A stretch of DNA of 64,000 nt from Candidatus Chloroploca sp. Khr17 (GTDB lineage Bacteria > Chloroflexota > Chloroflexia > Chloroflexales > Chloroflexaceae). Of the stretch, positions 25,616 to 33,667 are shown piece by piece. The notes under the pieces are model-generated. The model had not been told where the DNA came from. It did no database searches and saw nothing but the letters and a program-made list of their open reading frames with translations. A program made the translations under genes and the position numbers. The stretch lies in the NCBI RefSeq assembly GCF_004138165.1, contig NZ_RYFF01000001.1:310001-374000 (forward strand), written 5' to 3'. The stretch's first letter is position 1, and every line of letters begins with the position of its first letter.

Positions 25616-27064
25616 TTATGGCAAGACAAAGCGGATTTCAACGTGAGTGCGTGTACGCAGGATCGAGCGCAAGACCGTTAACAGTTCAGGATCGGGATGC
25701 TGCTCGATCAAATAATCGAGGGTTGGCTCATCGAGATAGTAGGTCTCGTCATCCGCATGTTCTTCAACGAGATAGGTATCGAGAAACTTCATCTGAGTAG
25801 GCGTAATCGTGCCGAGCAGCACCCCGGTCTCGTCATCATAAAGGATCACGGTATCAGGGGGCGGCGGCGCCACCAGTTCTGGCTCGGTTTTGCCGCGTGA
25901 CACCGCAATAATGCGACGGCGCTGTTCACGGTCAAAGACATAGGGGCTTGTGGTATCGTTGAGCAGCGTCTCAATCACCACTCGGGCGGCATCAGGACGC
26001 GCCAGGCGTTGGGTTCCAGCCCGCAGACCTTCGAGGCGACCAGGCTCTTGCAGCACCTGATCGATCTTAAAGCCTAACACTGGTAGATCGCGACAACGGA
26101 TGGCGGCCCCGTTCTCGAGCAAATGATCGCTATTGCGTTCTTCCTGCCCGGGGATCGGGTCAATGACAACCATGGGCAAGCCTGCCGCCATACACTCTGC
26201 CGTACTCAAGCCGCCAGGCTTGCCCACAAAGAGCGTCGCGGCGCGCATCAGATCGGGCATTTCGTTGGTAAAGCCAAGCACACGAAAATGTTCAGCCTTG
26301 GCTGCCGTCAGCGTCGTCACAGCCTGACGCAAGGGCTGATTGCGCCCACACACCACAATCGTCTGCACAGGCGTTTTCATACCCATAATCTGCTCGACAA
26401 TTTCGAGGGCTGGCCCACCACCGAGGGCACCTGCCGAAACCAGCAAGGTCGGACGATCGACCTGGAGATTGTAGCGCTTATAGACCCCCTCGCAATCAAA
26501 CGGTTCTGATAAGAGTGGCGTCACCGGAATCCCCGAGACGGTAATGCGTTCGTGCTCAACGCCAAACGATGCCAGCAAAGCCCGCGCCTCGTCAAGGGCA
26601 ACAAAATAGTGATTGAAGCTACGACTGAGCCACATGCCCTGAAAATCATAATCGGTCGTGACAATGCCGAGGCGTGAATTGATCCGCTCTTCGAGCAAGA
26701 GTTGGGCAGCAATGCCAGCGGGCATAAAGTGGGTGCAGATAATAATCTCGGGATGGTAATCTTCGATCAGTTTGACCAGAGGCTGACCATTGAGCATATT
26801 GAGCACGTGGGAGAGGCCGCGTTCGTTCTTGAAAGGTTCGTCATTATAATCATAGAGCCACCCCACCGACCAGGGATTCTCTTTGACCAGGGCAAAATAG
26901 GCATCAGTCGCGGCCACCTGATAGATGCGCGAGGTATGGAGCAGCGCATCCTGATTGATCACCTCAAACTCAGGGTAACGCCGAAAAGCCTGTTCAATCG
27001 CTGCCGCCGCTGCCTTATGACCTGATCCAACACTTGCCGAAAGGATAAGCACTCGTGTTGGCAT
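25616..27064 (-). CDS. MGDG synthase-type diacylglycerol glycosyltransferase
   Basis: 482 residues from ATG 27064, with RBS GGAGGA just upstream; an ATG at 27109 lacks one. GT28-type fold: N-terminal lipid-binding half with VLILSASVGSGHKAAAAAIE, THFMPAGIAA and VTTDYDFQGMWL (the MGDG synthase hallmark), then the nucleotide-sugar half with LLVSAGALGGGPALEIVEQI and FVGKPGGLSTAECMAAGLPM, followed by DPIPGQEERNSDHL. It transfers a sugar from a UDP-sugar to diacylglycerol at the membrane, which suits the glycolipid-rich membranes and chlorosomes of Chloroflexales (inference). A C-terminal extension of about 110 residues is unlike plain MGDG synthases. First gene of the operon with NUDIX and WD40 genes. 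Confidence 0.88.
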   Translation of the reverse strand: MPTRVLILSASVGSGHKAAAAAIEQAFRRYPEFEVINQDALLHTSRIYQVAATDAYFALVKENPWSVGWLYDYNDEPFKNERGLSHVLNMLNGQPLVKLIEDYHPEIIICTHFMPAGIAAQLLLEERINSRLGIVTTDYDFQGMWLSRSFNHYFVALDEARALLASFGVEHERITVSGIPVTPLLSEPFDCEGVYKRYNLQVDRPTLLVSAGALGGGPALEIVEQIMGMKTPVQTIVVCGRNQPLRQAVTTLTAAKAEHFRVLGFTNEMPDLMRAATLFVGKPGGLSTAECMAAGLPMVVIDPIPGQEERNSDHLLENGAAIRCRDLPVLGFKIDQVLQEPGRLEGLRAGTQRLARPDAARVVIETLLNDTTSPYVFDREQRRRIIAVSRGKTEPELVAPPPPDTVILYDDETGVLLGTITPTQMKFLDTYLVEEHADDETYYLDEPTLDYLIEQHPDPELLTVLRSILRTRTHVEIRFVLP

Positions 27065-27152
27065 ACGCTCCTCCACACTTTTGCTAGGGGTTTCCGGTCT
27101 TTGACGCATTTTCAGTATACCTGAGATTGATACATCAGTGGTGGCTTCTTGG

Positions 27153-27158
27153 TATAAT
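27153..27158 (+). promoter_or_regulatory. possible -10 of argC
   Basis: TATAAT at 27153-27158; the only upstream TTGATA (27127-27132) is 20 bases away, so the -35 is poor. About 100 bases of GC-rich leader follow, with GCCCCGTGCG/CACGGGG-type pairing (27159-27225), before the RBS AGAGGA at 27244-27249. Confidence 0.35.
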
Positions 27159-27257
27159 GGCCCCGTGCGTGGCGTAAGAGCGGGCTGGTGCTAGCGCAAA
27201 CGGGCGGCACAGCCACGGGGTTTTGAGGGCGGTAGCCCTAAAGCAGAGGAAAAAGTT

Positions 27258-28259
27258 ATGGCTCGTGTGGGTATTTACGGGGCAACCGGGTACACCGGGT
27301 ATGAATTGATCAAACTGCTGGTACGCCATCCCCAGGTTGAGATTGGCTTTGCTACGGCACGCTCGGCAGCGGGCAAACGTCTGTCTGATATCTTCCCTAC
27401 CCTGATTGAAACGCCGTTGGTTGCCGTCGAAGAGGCCAATCTCCAGGACGTAGATCTGATCTTCACCTGTCTTCCGCATAATACTCCCGATCTTATTCCT
27501 CTGGTGCAACAGGCACTGGAGGCGGGCAAGCAGGTGATTGATTTCTCTGATACCTTTCGGCTCCACGATGCCGATGACTATGAGCGACGCCGTGGCAAGC
27601 CGCATCCGGCCCCCGAGTTGCTTAGTGCCGCCGTCTACGGCTTGCCCGAGTTGCACCGCACGGCGATCCGCGAGGCACGCCTCGTCGCCAACACAGGTTG
27701 TTATCCACTCACGGCGATTTTGCCCCTGTGGCCGCTAGTCAAAGCGGATCTTTTTGCGGATCGTGTGGTGATTGTTGACAGCAAATCGGGCATTTCGGGG
27801 GCGGGGCGGTCGTTGTCACTCAAGACCCATTTTGGTGAAACGCACGAGACCTTCAGTGCCTATAACGTTGGGCGGGTGCATCGCCATCTCGGCGAGATGG
27901 AACAAGAGACCGGGTTGCACATTATCTTCTCGCCCCACCTGTTGCCAGTCTATCGCGGCATTCTCTCGACGATCTACGTCAATCTCAAGCCAGGCACAAC
28001 GCCCGAAGTGGTTCACGAAGCCTACAGCGTGTTTCGTGACGAACCATTCATCACCGTGTTGCCCACCGGACGCTTCCCTGAATTGCGCCATGTGCAACAG
28101 ACAATGGATTTTGTCATCGGCTTTCAGCCAGTGGAGATCGAGGCGGGACGGATGATTATCGTCTCGGCGCTTGACAACCTGCTCAAAGGGGCGTCTGGGC
28201 AGGCCGTGCAATGCATGAACTTGATGCTCGGGTTTAACGAGACCGCCGGATTGAAATGA
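27258..28259 (+). CDS. argC: N-acetyl-gamma-glutamyl-phosphate reductase
   Basis: 333 residues, third step of arginine synthesis: NADPH reduction of N-acetylglutamyl phosphate. VGIYGATGYTGYELIKLLVR is the Rossmann start (GxTGYxG), VANTGCYPL holds the catalytic cysteine, SGISGAGRSLSLKTHFGE follows, and FSPHLLPVYRGILSTIYVNL is the late motif with HxxPxxRG. RBS AGAGGA. It stands apart from other arg genes here. Confidence 0.96.
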   Translation: MARVGIYGATGYTGYELIKLLVRHPQVEIGFATARSAAGKRLSDIFPTLIETPLVAVEEANLQDVDLIFTCLPHNTPDLIPLVQQALEAGKQVIDFSDTFRLHDADDYERRRGKPHPAPELLSAAVYGLPELHRTAIREARLVANTGCYPLTAILPLWPLVKADLFADRVVIVDSKSGISGAGRSLSLKTHFGETHETFSAYNVGRVHRHLGEMEQETGLHIIFSPHLLPVYRGILSTIYVNLKPGTTPEVVHEAYSVFRDEPFITVLPTGRFPELRHVQQTMDFVIGFQPVEIEAGRMIIVSALDNLLKGASGQAVQCMNLMLGFNETAGLK

Positions 28260-28264
28260 ATCGC

Positions 28265-28307
28265 TCGTGCCTCGTGGCAGCGGCAATGCCGCTGCCACGA
28301 GGCACGA
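28265..28307. terminator. 20-bp perfect hairpin between convergent genes
   Basis: TCGTGCCTCGTGGCAGCGGC (28265-28284) pairs perfectly with 28288-28307, loop AAT. It is placed six bases after the argC stop and before the end of the convergent ABC ATPase gene. Confidence 0.75.
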
Positions 28308-28336
28308 GGTGGGTGTCCCCAGATAAGCGAAAGCCC

Positions 28337-29443
28337 TTAGACCAGCGCCTTTTCGGTTTCGCGGTCAAAGACGTGCATCTTATTCATATCCACGACGATC
28401 TCGACTGGTTTACCAGTCCGGGCTCCGGTACGCGGATCGAGGCGACCGACAAACTCTTTGCCGCTATTTTCGATATAGGCATAGACTTCCGAACCAAGCG
28501 GCTCAATGACATTGACCATCGTCATCAGGCGCGCACTCTCATCCACGCCACGCGGCACATAGTTCGCATCGTGGATATCCTCGGGCCGAATGCCGAAATA
28601 GATATTCTTGCCAACATGTGTCCCGAGTTGTTCGGTTGAACTCGAGGGCACGGGGACAACAAACTCCTTGCCGACCACGACCGCAAGACCACCCTGTACC
28701 CGGTCGAGTTTAGCCTCAAAGAAGTTCATCGAAGGGCTGCCAATGAAGCCTGCCACAAACATATTGGCCGGGCTATCATAGAGCTTCTGAGGGGTATCGA
28801 GCTGCTGCAGAATGCCATCACGCATCACGGCAATGCGGGTGCCCATCGTCAACGCCTCGGTCTGATCGTGGGTCACATAGATAAAGGTTGTCTTGAGGCG
28901 CTGATGGAGACGGCTGATCTCGGCGCGGGTCTGCACCCGCAACTTGGCGTCGAGGTTCGAGAGCGGCTCGTCCATCAAGAAGACCGACGGGTCACGCACA
29001 ATTGCTCGTCCGAGCGCGACACGCTGGCGCTGACCACCCGAGAGCGCCTTGGGCTTGCGGTCGAGCAGGTGCCCAATCGAGAGCATCTCGGCGGCCTCTT
29101 TGACCCGCGTATCAATTTCAGTCTTGGGCAATTTGCGCAACTTCAGGCCAAAGGCCATATTGTCATAGACGCTCATATGGGGATAGAGGGCATAGCTCTG
29201 GAAGACCATCGCGATATCGCGATCTTTGGGGGGCACATCATTGACGACGCGGTCGCCAATCCAGATATTGCCATCGGTAATCTCTTCGAGACCGGCGAGG
29301 CAGCGCAACGCGGTTGATTTGCCACAGCCTGACGGCCCAACGAGCACCAGAAACTCGCCGTCATTAATATCAATATTGAGATCCTTGAGGACCGAGACTT
29401 CACCAAAGCGCTTCCAGACCTTCTCGAACTTAATACCGGCCAT
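28337..29443 (-). CDS. MalK/UgpC-type ABC transporter ATPase
   Basis: 368 residues from ATG 29443 (GAGGAGG eight bases upstream; the ATG at 29464 is rejected). Walker A GPSGCGKSTALRCLAG, Q-loop MVFQSYALYPH, signature LSGGQRQRVALGRAI, Walker B VFLMDEPLSNLDAK and H-loop YVTHDQTEALTMG are all intact. The TOBE region (about 240-368) has IYFGIRPEDIH. It energises import of sugars or glycerol phosphate. No permease or binding-protein gene is nearby, so it may be a shared ATPase serving several transporters, as MsmX does. Confidence 0.93.
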   Translation of the reverse strand: MAGIKFEKVWKRFGEVSVLKDLNIDINDGEFLVLVGPSGCGKSTALRCLAGLEEITDGNIWIGDRVVNDVPPKDRDIAMVFQSYALYPHMSVYDNMAFGLKLRKLPKTEIDTRVKEAAEMLSIGHLLDRKPKALSGGQRQRVALGRAIVRDPSVFLMDEPLSNLDAKLRVQTRAEISRLHQRLKTTFIYVTHDQTEALTMGTRIAVMRDGILQQLDTPQKLYDSPANMFVAGFIGSPSMNFFEAKLDRVQGGLAVVVGKEFVVPVPSSSTEQLGTHVGKNIYFGIRPEDIHDANYVPRGVDESARLMTMVNVIEPLGSEVYAYIENSGKEFVGRLDPRTGARTGKPVEIVVDMNKMHVFDRETEKALV

Positions 29444-29474
29444 AGTAACATCCTCCTCAGGCAAGAAAACAACT

Positions 29475-29500
29475 GCTCCTCAGCGACTATCGTGAGGAGC
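29475..29500 (-). promoter_or_regulatory. hairpin between lacI-type gene and ABC ATPase gene
   Basis: GCTCCTCA (29475-29482) pairs with TGAGGAGC (29493-29500). It lies in the 69-base gap between the two minus-strand genes and could be a weak terminator or processing site that separates their expression. Confidence 0.4.
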
Positions 29501-29512
29501 ATCAGCGAGCGC

Positions 29513-30544
29513 TCACTCAGGCAACGGACAGGTTGTCTTACGGACAATCAACTGGAGAGGCAGGGGCGTAAACGATGGTAGGGGTTGCTGTTCTACCAGC
29601 GCGATCAACGTATGGGCAAGCGCCGCACCGAGGGCGCGGCGGGGGGCACGGAGCGTTGTCAGGGGTGGATGCGTATGGGCGGCGAGCGGAACATCACCAC
29701 ACCCGATCAAGGCTACGTCGCGACCCACCTCGATCCCGGCATCACGCAGCGCGTGCATTGCCCCAAACGCAAGTTCATCGCTTGCGGCCAGCACTGCGGT
29801 TGGCCCTTCAGGTTGCGCCAGGAGCTCTTGCATCGCAGCCAGGCCATCATCCTGACTCGTCCCCGCCTCGACAATCAATGAAGGCGCCACCTCCTCACCA
29901 GTTTCAGTCAGAGCTTTGGCAAAGCCCTGGTACAAGAGGTCGCTATCGGTCAACTCCGAAGGCAGATTGATCAAGGCAATGCGGCGGTGCCCCAGGGTAC
30001 GCAGCGAGCGCGTTGCGATCAACGCCCCCCCGGTGAGATCGAAGCTCAGACCTGGGCAGGCATTGCCCGAGGCAGGCGCACCAACGCCAACATGCAGAAC
30101 GCCAGCAGCGGTAAGGTGAGCACTGCGCTCGTCATCAACCTGCAGGTCAAGCAAGACAAAGCCATCGACCCGCCCGGTTCGTGCTAAACTGGTGGCGACA
30201 AGGTGTTCAGACTGAACAGGATCACCGGCGAGCAAGAGGTAATAGCCGTGGTTCGCGGCCGCCTCAGTCAAGCCTGCGACCAGTTCTGCCAGGGTTGGTG
30301 TACTCAACCCGGCAGCCCCGTTGGGTAAAATCAGGCCGAGGGTGCGCGAGCGGGAACGCATACTACGGGCAGCATGATTGGGCTGATACTCAAGTTCAGC
30401 GACCACCTGCAGCACCCGTTGCCGGGTTGCCGCCGTCACCGATCCCGTACCATTGAGCACATACGAGACCGTTGCCGTCGAAACGCCTGCTCGTTCAGCT
30501 ACATCCTTGATCGTCGCCACTGTGCGTCGCCTTCGCTTGACCAT
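29513..30544 (-). CDS. LacI-family transcriptional regulator
   Basis: 343 residues. The DNA-binding head is TIKDVAERAGVSTATVSYVL with RVLQVVAELEYQPNHAARSM (hinge helix), followed by a periplasmic-binding-type effector domain (LGLILPNGAAGLSTPTL onward). It senses an unknown sugar or related ligand. It is directly upstream of the MalK-type gene on the same strand and probably controls it and distant sugar genes. A palindromic site 12 bases before its own start suggests autoregulation. Confidence 0.92.
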   Translation of the reverse strand: MVKRRRRTVATIKDVAERAGVSTATVSYVLNGTGSVTAATRQRVLQVVAELEYQPNHAARSMRSRSRTLGLILPNGAAGLSTPTLAELVAGLTEAAANHGYYLLLAGDPVQSEHLVATSLARTGRVDGFVLLDLQVDDERSAHLTAAGVLHVGVGAPASGNACPGLSFDLTGGALIATRSLRTLGHRRIALINLPSELTDSDLLYQGFAKALTETGEEVAPSLIVEAGTSQDDGLAAMQELLAQPEGPTAVLAASDELAFGAMHALRDAGIEVGRDVALIGCGDVPLAAHTHPPLTTLRAPRRALGAALAHTLIALVEQQPLPSFTPLPLQLIVRKTTCPLPE

Positions 30545-30555
30545 TGACCGGTCAC

Positions 30556-30567
30556 TTAACCGATTAA
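30556..30567. promoter_or_regulatory. LacI-type operator
   Basis: TTAACCGATTAA is a near-palindrome with a central CG, as in LacI-family operators. It sits 12-23 bases upstream of the regulator's start codon. Confidence 0.55.
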
Positions 30568-30615
30568 CTAGATTATAGCTAGCCCACCGAGTCTTGTCAA
30601 GTTGCGAAACTCGTT

Positions 30616-30646
30616 AGACAAGGATTTAGGAGTTAGAAAATAGGAA
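30616..30646. repeat. 31-bp dispersed repeat, copy 2
   Basis: AGACAAGGATTTAGGAG and TAGAAAATAGGAA match 19286-19317 with a few changes. Between the LacI gene and the LLM gene; no coding role seen. Confidence 0.5.
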
Positions 30647-30712
30647 AGAGTCGAGCGCATCAGGACGCGATGGAGGCCACCAAACTGTAAAGTAACCTGA
30701 AACCTTGCCTTA

Positions 30713-30747
30713 GTGCAAAAAAGCCAGCTATGCTGGCTTTTTTGCAC
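30713..30747. terminator. 16-bp perfect hairpin, intrinsic terminator
   Basis: GTGCAAAAAAGCCAGC (30713-30728) pairs with GCTGGCTTTTTTGCAC (30732-30747), loop TAT, with T-runs in both directions. It lies 18 bases past the end of the LLM oxidoreductase gene on the minus strand. Confidence 0.8.
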
Positions 30748-30764
30748 ACCCACCACGCCGAGCT

Positions 30765-31736
30765 TTAACTCAAGTGAGGAATCACCTCTTCGGCAAAGAT
30801 GTGTAGGGGCGTGTGATCATACGCGATCCGGGGGAAGTAGGTGATGAAATAGTTCACGCCAGCATCGGCAAGCACTTGCAGGCGCTCGGCAACCTGTGCG
30901 GGCGTACCGACAATCGAATTGCGCATGAGATCTTCGAGGCTCCAGTTATAGGTCGCACGCACAGCGGCGGTAGCCTGTTCGAGATCATCACCAGGGCGTA
31001 CAAAGACAATATTGGCGTTCGATGAACGAATAATGTCGTCATAGTTGCGGCCAACCTGCTCGCAATGGCCGCGCAAAATGGCAAACTTCTGTTGCAACGT
31101 GGCCGGGTCGCCCATCACATTGCACGCATTGCCATACTGCGCCACCAGTTTGAGCGTCACCTGTTCGCCGCCACCGCCGATCCAGAGGGACGGATAGGGC
31201 TTCTGCACCCCGCGAGGCTCGTTGATCGCCCCGCGAATATGAAAATACTCGCCCTCGAAGGTTGGTGTCTCCTCCGTCCACATCTTGACCATAATCTGCG
31301 TGGCCTCACGGAAGGCGCGCATGCGGTCGCGTGTTTCGGGGAAACCGTAGCCATACGCACGCCACTCGTGCTCGTACCAACCCGCGCCAATGCCACAGTA
31401 AAGCCGCCCGTGGCTGAGGACATCCACGGTCGAGGCGATTTTGGCGGCCAGGGCCGGGTTGCGATAGCCAATACAGGTGACCATCTGACCGACCTTGACC
31501 CGTTGCGTATCACGGGCCAGTGCTGCGGTGATTGTCCATGCCTCAAAAACCGCCTCTTGCTCAATCCGAGGTACCGTGTGAAAATGGTCATAGATCCAGA
31601 TTGAATCATAGGCGGGCATGCCATCAACCACACGGGCGACCTGCGTCATTGCTTCGTACTTCTCGATGGGATCGGCGATCTCCATCAAGTCCAGCCGCCA
31701 TCCTTGCGGTACAAATGTACCAAAACGAATAGTCAT
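30765..31736 (-). CDS. LLM-class F420-dependent oxidoreductase
   Basis: 323 residues with a luciferase-like TIM barrel: VDGMPAYDSIWIYDHFHTVP near 35, LARDTQRVKVGQMVTCIGYR, PALAAKIASTVDVLSHGRLY and CGIGAGWYEHEWRAYGYGFP are the family signature, followed by PSLWIGGGGEQVTLKLVAQY. It is an F420-dependent hydride transferase of unknown substrate; an FMN enzyme is the alternative. A single gene with its own terminator. Confidence 0.93.
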   Translation of the reverse strand: MTIRFGTFVPQGWRLDLMEIADPIEKYEAMTQVARVVDGMPAYDSIWIYDHFHTVPRIEQEAVFEAWTITAALARDTQRVKVGQMVTCIGYRNPALAAKIASTVDVLSHGRLYCGIGAGWYEHEWRAYGYGFPETRDRMRAFREATQIMVKMWTEETPTFEGEYFHIRGAINEPRGVQKPYPSLWIGGGGEQVTLKLVAQYGNACNVMGDPATLQQKFAILRGHCEQVGRNYDDIIRSSNANIVFVRPGDDLEQATAAVRATYNWSLEDLMRNSIVGTPAQVAERLQVLADAGVNYFITYFPRIAYDHTPLHIFAEEVIPHLS

Positions 31737-31815
31737 TGCTTCCTCCTCTAACCTTTGTATTCTCTATTATAATATACTAGCCCTATCAAAGTCCGCCCAT
31801 TGCCAGGAGGCATGA

Positions 31816-33450
31816 ATGAGCGAAATGACAACCCATCCATCCAGTCGCCCGGAGTGGCAGGCTCTGCAGACACACGCCCGGGCGTTCCAAGAGGTGCATT
31901 TGCGAGCATTGTTTGCCGCAGATCCCGGACGAGGTCGCCGTTTCACCGCTGAAGCTGCCGGTCTCTATCTTGACTATAGCAAGCATCGCATCAGCGAAGA
32001 GACTATCGCGTTGCTGATGGCGCTCGTGCGTTCGGCTGGTCTGCCTCGCCGCATTGATGCAATGTTTGCCGGTGAAAAGATCAATGCAACCGAAGGGCGT
32101 GCTGTTTTGCATGTTGCGCTACGGATGCCTCGTGGCGCGATTGTCAATGTTGACGGTCAGAATGTGATCCCCGACATCTATGCCGTACTCGATCGGATGG
32201 AAGCCTTTGCCAACCAGGTACGCAGTGGCGGGTGGCTTGGTTATACGGGGCGTCCGATCAAGAACATTGTCAATATTGGCATTGGCGGCTCGGATCTTGG
32301 CCCGTTGATGGCCTATGAGGCGTTGCGTCATTACAGTCAGCGCTCACTGGCCTGCCGTTTTGTCTCGAATGTTGATGCCACCGATTTTGTCGAAACCGTC
32401 CGCGATCTCGATCCCGCCGAGACGCTCTGCATTGTCGCCTCCAAGACCTTTACGACGCTTGAGACCATGCGCAATGCGCGCACCGCACGGGCCTGGCTGG
32501 TCGAACACCTCGGCGACGAGGCTGCCGTAGCCCGCCATTTCGTGGCCGTCTCGACCAATGCCCGCGAAGTGACTGCCTTTGGCATTGATCCGGCCAACAT
32601 GTTTGGGTTCTGGGATTGGGTTGGTGGGCGCTACTCGATGACCTCGGCCATCGGGCTCTCAACGATGCTCGCATTGGGTCCCGAAGCGTACCACGAAATG
32701 CTCGGTGGCTTTCGGGCCATGGACGAACACTTTCGCACGGTACCTTTTGAACGCAATATGCCGGTGATCATGGGCATGCTTGGTCTCTGGTACACCAGTT
32801 TCTTGGGGGCCGAAACGCAGGCCGTTCTCCCCTACGATCAATACCTGCGCCGGTTTCCGGCGTATCTGCAGCAATTGACGATGGAGAGCAATGGCAAACG
32901 GGTACGCTTCGACGGTACACCAGTTGATTATCAGACGGGTGCCATCTACTGGGGTGAACCAGGCACCAACGGACAGCACTCATTTTACCAGTTGATCCAC
33001 CAGGGCACCAAATTGGTACCGTGCGATTTCATCGGGTTCTGCCATAGTCTCAATCCCGTTGAAAACCATCACGATCTCTTGATGTCCAATATGTTTGCGC
33101 AGGCCGAAGCGTTAGCCTTTGGCAAGACCAGCGAAGCCGTGGCGGATGAAGGTGTTGCCCCCGGACTTATCGCCCACCGCACCTTCCCGGGCAATCGCCC
33201 GAGCAGCACCATTCTGGCTGATCGACTCACCCCGGCGCTGCTCGGGGCGCTCATTGCCCTCTACGAACACAGCGTCTTTACCCAGAGCATTGTCTGGGAC
33301 ATCAACGCCTTTGACCAATGGGGCGTTGAACTCGGCAAAGTCCTGGCGGGGCAGATCGTACCTGAACTCACCGCCTCCAGCGAACCTGTGCTCAACCATG
33401 ACAGTTCAACCAACAACCTCATCCGTCGTTATCGTGAAGCCCGGAAATAG
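31816..33450 (+). CDS. pgi: glucose-6-phosphate isomerase
   Basis: 544 residues, standard long-form PGI of glycolysis and gluconeogenesis. [59 protein letters not shown] (PGI signature 1) and [20 protein letters not shown] are present, with the catalytic histidine in [18 protein letters not shown] and the C-terminal signature [21 protein letters not shown] at about 31805. Followed by a terminator hairpin that a MITE-like element has split. Confidence 0.98.
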   Translation: MSEMTTHPSSRPEWQALQTHARAFQEVHLRALFAADPGRGRRFTAEAAGLYLDYSKHRISEETIALLMALVRSAGLPRRIDAMFAGEKINATEGRAVLHVALRMPRGAIVNVDGQNVIPDIYAVLDRMEAFANQVRSGGWLGYTGRPIKNIVNIGIGGSDLGPLMAYEALRHYSQRSLACRFVSNVDATDFVETVRDLDPAETLCIVASKTFTTLETMRNARTARAWLVEHLGDEAAVARHFVAVSTNAREVTAFGIDPANMFGFWDWVGGRYSMTSAIGLSTMLALGPEAYHEMLGGFRAMDEHFRTVPFERNMPVIMGMLGLWYTSFLGAETQAVLPYDQYLRRFPAYLQQLTMESNGKRVRFDGTPVDYQTGAIYWGEPGTNGQHSFYQLIHQGTKLVPCDFIGFCHSLNPVENHHDLLMSNMFAQAEALAFGKTSEAVADEGVAPGLIAHRTFPGNRPSSTILADRLTPALLGALIALYEHSVFTQSIVWDINAFDQWGVELGKVLAGQIVPELTASSEPVLNHDSSTNNLIRRYREARK

Positions 33451-33667
33451 GTAGAAAGACCTATCGGGGCCAGCTTTGCTGGCCCCGATGGTAGGGCGAT
33501 TGCATCTTGCGTGTATGCACCCGCCAGGGCACCCGCAAGGGGTGCCCGTACACCGGGCCCGGCCCCCGGCCTGTAGGGGCACTCCTTGCGGGTGCCCTGA
33601 TAGAGCGTCTTGTTGTATCCGGTTTCGTATGATGCAATCGCCTTGGCCCCGATAGGTCTTTCCTCTA
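33451..33667. terminator. terminator hairpin split by a MITE insertion
   Basis: GAAAGACCTATCGGGGCCAG (from 33454) would pair with the reverse complement now split between 33478-33489 and 33644-33662. The core GGGGCCAGC/GCTGGCCCC is still intact at 33467-33486. The original hairpin of about 22 bp served pgi and the convergent epimerase gene. Confidence 0.65.
33490..33643 (-). repeat. MITE-like family A, copy 1
   Basis: A 154-bp unit with inverted ends GGGCGATTGCATC (left) and GATGCAATCGCC (right) and an inner GGGCACCCGCAAGG palindromic core. TGGCCCCGAT is present on both sides (33480-33489 and 33644-33653) as a 10-bp target duplication. Its reverse complement is about 90% or more identical by eye to 59256-59412. 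No reading frame of note. Confidence 0.8.

Noticed and set aside
28337-30544. Complete sugar ABC transporter operon with LacI control
   Set aside because: Only the ATPase and the regulator are present; no permease or solute-binding gene in the neighbourhood.
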